A stretch of DNA of 64,000 nucleotides from CAYYFX01 sp964571855 (GTDB taxonomy: Bacteria > ARS69), in assembly GCA_964571855.1 (NCBI GenBank), contig CAZNDO010000004.1, positions 62,001 to 126,000 of the forward strand. Reading direction: 5' to 3'. Positions 59,221 through 64,000 of this stretch are shown one piece after another. Position 1 is the stretch's first letter; every line of letters starts with the position of its first letter. Below the pieces are notes generated by a model, which saw only the letters and a list, made by a program, of their open reading frames with translations, searched no databases and had not been told where the DNA came from. The position numbers and the translations under genes are program-made.

Positions 59221-60063
59221 CTACTTGATGCCGAGCAGCCGGAACGAGAAGAGCACCCGCGGGCGCACGAGCCGGGCCAGCTTCAGCCGCAGCCCGCGCG
59301 GCAGGGGCGCGAGCAGGGTCTCCAGGAGGACGAAGGGCCACACGGGCACGCGACGCGGCCGGCTCCCGGTGCTCACGATCAGCGCGACCTCCCGGAACCC
59401 CACCTCGCGGAACAGCCGGGCCAGCTCGCCGATGGAGTACTCCTTCAGGTGGAAGCCCGTGGCGACGTCGTCGAAGTGACGCGAGATGTCGTGCGGGCCC
59501 GTGACCCGGTTGGGCGTGACGCAGAAGTACCGGCCGCCGGCCTTGAGAGCGGCGTGCAGGTTGCGGAGCTGCTGCAGGGCGTCATCGGGGTGCAGGTGCT
59601 CCATGAGCTGCTGGCTGTACGCCACATCGACCGACCCGGCGGGAACCGGGATGCTCACGCCGTCCGAGATCACGAGCTCGAAGTTCGGCGGGGTGTCCGG
59701 GTGGCCGGCCATGGTCTCCGACACCTCGATGGCGATGGCCTTCCGCACGAGCCGCGACACCGCGAACGTCACGAGGCAGTCCCCGGCCCCGACCTCCAGG
59801 AACGTGTCGTCCTTCCCGACGGACGGCCGCAGCCAGCGGAGCTGCCGCTCCACCACCTCGGCCTGCTCGTCCGCGGTCATCTTCTGGGTGAGCTTCAGGT
59901 GGTGGGGAACGCGCCGGTACAGCTCCTCGTACAGCTCCGTGTAGAGGTGCCGCCGGTCCTCCCCCGACGCGGCGCGCAGGCGGGCCGCGAGACCCTTCTC
60001 GATCTCGTAGTGCTCGCGGATCTGCTCCGGCGCGCGCGGATCGCCGGGTACGACTCGGCTCAT
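59221..60063 (-). CDS. SAM-dependent methyltransferase
   Basis: 280 residues from the ATG at 60063. An N-terminal helical segment (REHYEIEKGLAARLRAASGE) precedes a class I methyltransferase core: motif I DTFLEVGAGDCLVTFAVSRL, an acidic post-I strand AIAIEVSETMA, SVDVAYSQQLMEHLHPDDAL (motif IV region) and GGRYFCVTPNRVTGPHDISR. The HFDDVATGFHLKEYSIGELA segment resembles small-molecule or lipid methyltransferases of the Methyltransf_11 group. The C-terminal 50 residues are hydrophobic and basic (LLETLLAPLPRGLRLKLARL), suggesting membrane contact. Substrate unknown. It is the upstream partner of the peptidase gene. Confidence 0.85.
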   Translation of the reverse strand: MSRVVPGDPRAPEQIREHYEIEKGLAARLRAASGEDRRHLYTELYEELYRRVPHHLKLTQKMTADEQAEVVERQLRWLRPSVGKDDTFLEVGAGDCLVTFAVSRLVRKAIAIEVSETMAGHPDTPPNFELVISDGVSIPVPAGSVDVAYSQQLMEHLHPDDALQQLRNLHAALKAGGRYFCVTPNRVTGPHDISRHFDDVATGFHLKEYSIGELARLFREVGFREVALIVSTGSRPRRVPVWPFVLLETLLAPLPRGLRLKLARLVRPRVLFSFRLLGIK

Positions 60064-60113
60064 CGGGATTCCCCGGGGCGTAGGGAGACGGGGGATCGTA
60101 GCACGCCGCGGAC

Positions 60114-61550
60114 TCAGCCGCGCCGGCGCCGCCGCCCGCCGCGACGCCGCGGCGGCTTCCCGTCCGCCGTCTCGCCGTCCGCGGTGACGCTGCCGCCGGT
60201 GGCTGCCGGCTCCCCCGCGGGCAGTTCCGGCGGGGCGTGCAGGGACTGATGGTAGTAGTCGTCCAGCAGCATCGCGATGACCCGCCGCTCGTCGTCGCTG
60301 TCGCCCAGCGATCGCGCGAGCGGCAGCATCCGCGTCATGCGCTCGGCCACGAGCCGGTCCACCCCGCGGAGGCGCTGCTCCAGCATGGCGGTCACCCGCT
60401 CCCCGACCACGCGCGCCACGTCCTCGTCCGACGGGAGCTTCCGCTCCTGCAGTTCGATCCCGTACTTGCGCGCCACGCCCTTCAGCTCCACCAGCTCCAT
60501 CATGTCCACGAGCGAGATGGCCTCGCCGCCGGCCCCCGCCCGCCCGGTGCGGCCGGCCCGGTGGATGTACGACTCCGGGTCCTCCGGGAAGTCGTACAGG
60601 AACACGTGGGACAGGCTCTCGATATCGATGCCGCGCCCCGCCAGGTCCGTGGCCACGAGGAACCGGAGCCGCCGGTCGTACGCGCGGCGCATCACGTCCT
60701 CGCGCTGCGCCTGGGTCAGATCCGCGGAGAGATGCTCCGCGTCGTAGCCGAAGCGCTGCAGCACGATGCCCACGTACCGCGCGGTCACCTTCGTGTTGCA
60801 GAAGACGATGGCGGATTCGGGGTTGAGCAGCTCGATGATCCGGACGAGCCCGCGATCCTTCTCCATCCGGTTCACGGAGTAGTACACGTGCTCCACTTCG
60901 GCCACGTGCTCGTGACCGGCGCTCAGGCTGAGGAACTCCGGCGCGTCGAGGAACTGCTTCGCGAGCGAGAGCACCGACGCCGGGTAGGTGGCGGAGAACA
61001 TGAAGCCGTGCCGCTTCTCCGGCAGCCAGCGCTGCAGCTCCTTCATGTCCGGATAGAAGCCCATGGAGAGCATGCGGTCGGCCTCGTCGAACACGAGGAC
61101 CTCGAGGTCGTCGAAGGACAGCGTGCCGCGCTGCAGGTGGTCCAGGATGCGCCCCGGCGTCCCCACCACGAGGTGCGCGCCCGCGCGCAGGGCGTCCAGC
61201 TGCGGCCCGTAGCCCACGCCGCCGTACAGCGCGACCGTGCGGACCCCCGTGCCGTCCGCCAGCGCGTCCACGGCCTCCAGCACCTGCCGCGCGAGCTCGC
61301 GCGTGGGAACCAGGACGAGCGCCTGGCAGACCGCCCGCGACGGATCGATCCGCTCCAGCAACGGCAGCGCGAAGGCGCCCGTCTTCCCCGACCCGGTGCG
61401 CGACTGGACCATCAGGTCCCGCCCCGCCCGCACGTACGGGATGGCCCGCACCTGGACGGGCATGAGCGCCGTCCACCCCACCCGCCGCGCGGCCGCCTGC
61501 AGGTTCGCCGGCAGGTCCTCGAACCGGAACTCCCCGAACTCCGCCCGCAC
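60114..61550 (-). CDS. DEAD-box RNA helicase
   Basis: 478 residues from a GTG at 61550 preceded by GGAGGGAGAGGG; an in-frame GTG at 61568 is the alternative. Motifs in order: Q motif (FRFEDLPANLQAAARRVGWT, MPVQ), Walker A SRTGSGKTGAF, PTRELARQV, TPGRI, VFDEADRM (the DEAD box), SATYP, IVFCNTK, ATDLAGRGIDI and HRAGRTGRAG. A C-terminal extension of about 100 residues ends in an Arg/Gly tail (GKPPRRRGGRRRRRG), typical of RNA-binding helicases. It remodels RNA or ribosome assembly intermediates in the cytoplasm. Confidence 0.95.
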   Translation of the reverse strand: MRAEFGEFRFEDLPANLQAAARRVGWTALMPVQVRAIPYVRAGRDLMVQSRTGSGKTGAFALPLLERIDPSRAVCQALVLVPTRELARQVLEAVDALADGTGVRTVALYGGVGYGPQLDALRAGAHLVVGTPGRILDHLQRGTLSFDDLEVLVFDEADRMLSMGFYPDMKELQRWLPEKRHGFMFSATYPASVLSLAKQFLDAPEFLSLSAGHEHVAEVEHVYYSVNRMEKDRGLVRIIELLNPESAIVFCNTKVTARYVGIVLQRFGYDAEHLSADLTQAQREDVMRRAYDRRLRFLVATDLAGRGIDIESLSHVFLYDFPEDPESYIHRAGRTGRAGAGGEAISLVDMMELVELKGVARKYGIELQERKLPSDEDVARVVGERVTAMLEQRLRGVDRLVAERMTRMLPLARSLGDSDDERRVIAMLLDDYYHQSLHAPPELPAGEPAATGGSVTADGETADGKPPRRRGGRRRRRG

Positions 61551-61740
61551 TCCCTCTCCCTCCGCCACTTGGATCCCCCCCGGTGGTTCGCAGATCGTGG
61601 ATGGATCGGCCGTCCGGCCGGGATCCCATGGAAGTCCTTTTGGGACAACTACTTGCATCATCGGCGGGCCCCCGGGGCTCGCCCGGACGTCACCCCCGGA
61701 AGCGGGATCCGGAGCCCATCCACAATCTGCGCACCACAAG

Positions 61741-63348
61741 CTACTCCATGCGGGGCAGCGCGTGGTCCAGCATGGTCTCCATCTTGCCCCCGGAGGCGTC
61801 CCCCGCCCCCGTTTCCCGGTCCAGCGTCTCCACCGTCCACCGGTAGATCTGGTCCGCCTCGTCCGCGGTGTTCCCGAAGCACGTCACGCCCACCTTCCCG
61901 AACTCCGAGAGCGCGCCGATCATGTGGAACAGCACGCCGGTCTCCGTGGACGGGCGGAAGTGGAGCCCGTGGCGGGACAGGACCTCCATCAGGTCCTCGG
62001 GCAGCATCCCGCGGTAGGACGCGGCGGAGAGGCCGTCGGTGGCCACGTAGAACTTGTTCTGCCCGCGCGGCGACAGGAAGTGCCCGGACTGCGGATCCAG
62101 CCGGCCGCCGGTCAGGAACTGCAGCGCCATGAACGGGTGGGTGGTGCCGCCCATGCGCAGGTTGATCTCGATCGCGTGGATGCTCCACTCCTCGCCCGCG
62201 TTGCGGGTGGCCATGAAGTCCACGCCGAGGCGGCTCACCACGCCCTTCGCCGCGAGCACGCGCGCCACCCTCAACGCCTCCTCGTGCAGGCGGAGGCGGT
62301 AGTCGTCCGCGGCCGGGAAGCGGCAGCCCAGGTAGACCTGGCCGGTGCGCCCGCCGAGCAGCTGCTCGTGCGTGGACAGCACCTCGCAGGACCCGTCCGG
62401 ATGGATGCGCACCTGCGCGCTCGGCGAGCGCACCTCGTCCGCCACCAGGAACTCCTCCACGATGCCGCCCATCTCGGAGAACTTCCGGAAGTACCACTCG
62501 GCGTTCTCCGCGGACGAGGACCAGTCCAGCTTCTCGAGCGCGGCGGCCAGCGCCACGCGGCGCGGCGTCCCGCCCGCCGGCAGCGACGCCGGGTAGCTGA
62601 ACGTGGCGTTGCCCGCGCCGGAGAAGCTCTCGTTCAGCTTGAGGACCGCGCGCTTCAGTCCCGGGCGGCGCTGCGCGAGCTCGTCCAGCGCCTCCAGGAT
62701 GTCGTCCATGGAGTGCAGGTCCTCGAAGCCCAGCGGCATCGGCACCCCCGCCTCGGCGAACGCGCGGCGCGAGCCCGTCTTCGTGCCGTGATGCAGCAGC
62801 TCGGGATCCAGCCCGTTGAGCGGCACGCCCAGCGCCACCGCGAGCTTCCGCTCCCACGGGCTCGAGTTGAAGCAGGTCAGGTAGGCGCGGTTCGAGTCCC
62901 CGATCCAGGAGCGGATGCGGTCCACCAGGCGCGGCCGCTCGAAGATCTTCCGGGAGAGCGGCTTGGGGCTGGCATCGTAAACGCAGAAGAGCGCGAGGCG
63001 CTTGCGCGCGTGGCTGGCCGGCACGCCCACGAGCAGGTGGAGGTAGTAGTCCACGATCTCCGGGTGGATGGGCTGGCCGGTCACGTAGATGACATGCGCG
63101 CCGGGGTGCCGCAGCCGCATGAGCGTGAACAGGAGCCGCTCCTCGTAGAACGGCACGCCCTGGATCTTCGAGAGCTCCTCCCCGTCGAAGCTCAGCGAGG
63201 GCACCACCACGGACGTGTGGTCCCAGTGCGGCGAGGACTGGATCCCCTCCCACACGCCGCGCAGCTTCGACTGCAGCTCGCGGAACCGGCGGAGCTCCGC
63301 CTCCGAGGGCGGCGCGATCCGGGGGGATCCGGGGACGATGGCGGTCAT
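61741..63348 (-). CDS. PGM1-related peptide-ligase ATP-grasp protein
   Basis: 535 residues from the ATG at 63348. The N-terminal pre-grasp domain has VVVPSLSFDGEELSKIQGVP, YEERLLFTLMRLRHPGAHVI and VTGQPIHPEIVDYYLHLLVG, the pattern of PGM1-related (pheganomycin-type) peptide ligases. The ATP-grasp core follows from about 175: AVLKLNESFSGAGNATFSYP carries the nucleotide lysine, VEEFLVADEVRSPSAQ the hinge, and HAIEINLRMGGTTHPFM the metal-binding Glu and Asn. The C-terminal domain (about 405-535) has GQNKFYVATDGLSAASYRGM and HFRPSTETGVLFHMIGAL. It likely joins an amino acid or peptide to a carboxylate using ATP. It stands alone, 15 kb from the other ATP-grasp genes and unlike them in N-domain. 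Confidence 0.85.
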   Translation of the reverse strand: MTAIVPGSPRIAPPSEAELRRFRELQSKLRGVWEGIQSSPHWDHTSVVVPSLSFDGEELSKIQGVPFYEERLLFTLMRLRHPGAHVIYVTGQPIHPEIVDYYLHLLVGVPASHARKRLALFCVYDASPKPLSRKIFERPRLVDRIRSWIGDSNRAYLTCFNSSPWERKLAVALGVPLNGLDPELLHHGTKTGSRRAFAEAGVPMPLGFEDLHSMDDILEALDELAQRRPGLKRAVLKLNESFSGAGNATFSYPASLPAGGTPRRVALAAALEKLDWSSSAENAEWYFRKFSEMGGIVEEFLVADEVRSPSAQVRIHPDGSCEVLSTHEQLLGGRTGQVYLGCRFPAADDYRLRLHEEALRVARVLAAKGVVSRLGVDFMATRNAGEEWSIHAIEINLRMGGTTHPFMALQFLTGGRLDPQSGHFLSPRGQNKFYVATDGLSAASYRGMLPEDLMEVLSRHGLHFRPSTETGVLFHMIGALSEFGKVGVTCFGNTADEADQIYRWTVETLDRETGAGDASGGKMETMLDHALPRME

Positions 63349-63372
63349 GGGCCGTTCTCCGAGGAAGCGGCG

Positions 63373-63378
63373 ATTATC
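63373..63378 (-). promoter_or_regulatory. -10-like box for the PGM1-related gene
   Basis: Minus-strand GATAAT, 24 bases upstream of the ATG at 63348. No convincing -35 hexamer was found 16-18 bases further upstream. Confidence 0.3.
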
Positions 63379-63450
63379 GCGGACCGGCCCCGCCCCTTGC
63401 ACTCGAATTGTGCCGCGGGGGTTCCCCGCTCGTGCCGCCCGGCTCCTCGC

Positions 63451-63479
63451 TTGTCCGGCCCGCGCCGGTTGGCTAGAGT
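63451..63479 (+). promoter_or_regulatory. Promoter for the aldehyde dehydrogenase gene
   Basis: TTGTCC (63451-63456), exactly 17 bases, TAGAGT (63474-63479). A transcript starting near 63486 would carry GGAGG (63493-63497) five bases before the ATG at 63503. Confidence 0.55.
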
Positions 63480-63502
63480 GACGGTTCCCCGTGGAGGTGG
63501 AC

Positions 63503-64000
63503 ATGACGGTACGGGCAGGCGTGGAGCGGCTGCGGAACTACATCGGGGGCGCGTGGGTGCCCGCCGCGGCCGGCGCGGTGCGCGAGGTGCGGAACCCGGC
63601 GAACGGCGACGTCCTGGCCGAGGTCCCCCTCGGCGGCGCGGAGGACGTGGACCGCGCGGTGCGGTCCGCCCAGGCGGCGTACCCCGCGTGGCGCGAGGTG
63701 CCGCCGGTGGAGCGGGCGCGCCATCTCTTCCGCCTGAAGTACCTGCTGGAGGAGCGGTTCGAGGATCTCGCGCGGACGGTCACGCTCGAGAACGGCAAGA
63801 CCCTCCCGGAGGCGCGCGGCAGCGTGCGCCGCGGCATCGAGTGCGTGGAGGTCGCGGCCGGCGCGCCGTCGCTCCTCATGGGACAGGCCATCGAGGACGT
63901 GGCCACGGGGATCGACTGCGAGTCCGTCCGGCAGCCGCTCGGCGTCTTCGCCGGCATCGCGCCGTTCAACTTCCCCGCCATGGTGCCGCTGTGGTTCTAC
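63503..64000 (+). CDS. mmsA: Methylmalonate-semialdehyde dehydrogenase, N-terminal part
   Basis: The frame from the ATG at 63503 runs to the right edge without a stop; 166 residues are visible. The start sits five bases after GGAGG and behind a clear promoter. LRNYIGGAWVPAAAGAVREV opens an aldehyde-dehydrogenase fold. ENGKTLPEARGSVRRGIECV followed by EVAAGAPSLLMGQ, and IAPFNFPAMVPLWFY, are the segments that distinguish CoA-acylating methylmalonate-semialdehyde dehydrogenases from other family members. The enzyme converts methylmalonate semialdehyde (valine degradation) or malonate semialdehyde to propionyl- or acetyl-CoA in the cytoplasm. The catalytic cysteine lies beyond the window. Confidence 0.88.
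   Translation, partial: MTVRAGVERLRNYIGGAWVPAAAGAVREVRNPANGDVLAEVPLGGAEDVDRAVRSAQAAYPAWREVPPVERARHLFRLKYLLEERFEDLARTVTLENGKTLPEARGSVRRGIECVEVAAGAPSLLMGQAIEDVATGIDCESVRQPLGVFAGIAPFNFPAMVPLWFY

Noticed and set aside
56125..60249. 1374-codon open frame on the plus strand across ppk and following genes
   Set aside because: Arg/His/Gln-rich composition without motifs; the opposite strand encodes Ppk1, a peptidase, a methyltransferase and the helicase C-terminus.
1..64000. CRISPR arrays, insertion sequences, integrases or phage genes
   Set aside because: No regularly spaced identical repeats, transposase motifs, or structural phage genes were seen on either strand; the only likely transferred DNA is the restriction-modification pair.

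Overview
The window is very GC-rich (about 73% in a hand-counted 60-base line of a typical gene) and densely coded, with no intergenic gap over 300 bases. It looks like chromosome of a Gram-negative-type bacterium: an RND efflux system, several exported proteins with an FlgD-like/T9SS-like C-terminal module, polyphosphate and glycogen genes, two ECF sigma/anti-sigma pairs, many GTG starts and 4-base GTGA gene overlaps. The secreted-protein repertoire (beta-helix, FG-GAP, PQQ-propeller and InlB-repeat proteins ending in a 'GVYFxRL...RK' tail) recalls uncultured FCB-related lineages such as Candidatus Eisenbacteria; that placement is inference. No rRNA, tRNA, CRISPR array, phage or insertion sequence was seen.

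Layout. 1-7.2 kb: end of a membrane protein, an exported redoxin, an ECF sigma/anti-sigma/third-gene operon read leftwards, a beta-helix secreted protein and a GlpD-type dehydrogenase. 7.4-16.8 kb: an RND adaptor with two tandem RND permeases, then an FG-GAP secreted protein. 16.9-19.2 kb: a lower-GC two-gene restriction-modification island. 19.3-30.9 kb: a DUF3999/DUF2339 pair, an MFS/POT transporter, a second ECF sigma/anti-sigma unit coupled to a tiny CxxC protein and a MOP-like transporter, a secreted sugar dehydrogenase, an ankyrin protein and a NicO-like metal transporter. 30.9-37.2 kb: a giant beta-helix/InlB-repeat exoprotein, an unusual aromatic secreted protein and a bacterial serpin.

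37.2-46.9 kb is the most unusual part. A tightly coupled leftward operon (glycogen-synthase-type GT5, ATP-grasp ligase, S51-like hydrolase, Fes-like esterase, second ATP-grasp with a Lys/Ala-rich tail, second esterase) diverges from two more ATP-grasp genes paralogous to the first. The two directions start from back-to-back promoter-like sequences whose -35 boxes overlap, and both first genes look leaderless or nearly so. I propose this as a candidate undescribed amide-ligase/esterase/glycan system; its product is unknown.

46.9-64 kb: a secreted metallophosphoesterase-propeller protein behind a near-perfect 23-base palindrome, a branching enzyme (glgB), a polyphosphate cluster (degenerate CYTH-CHAD protein, SixA-type phosphatase, Ppx/GppA, convergent Ppk1), a membrane-anchored gluzincin-like protease, a methyltransferase, a DEAD-box helicase, a PGM1-like peptide-ligase ATP-grasp protein, and the start of a methylmalonate-semialdehyde dehydrogenase gene running off the right edge.

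Promoter-like sites read as TTG-rich -35, 17-18 base spacer and TAnnnT -10, suggesting an ordinary housekeeping sigma factor.
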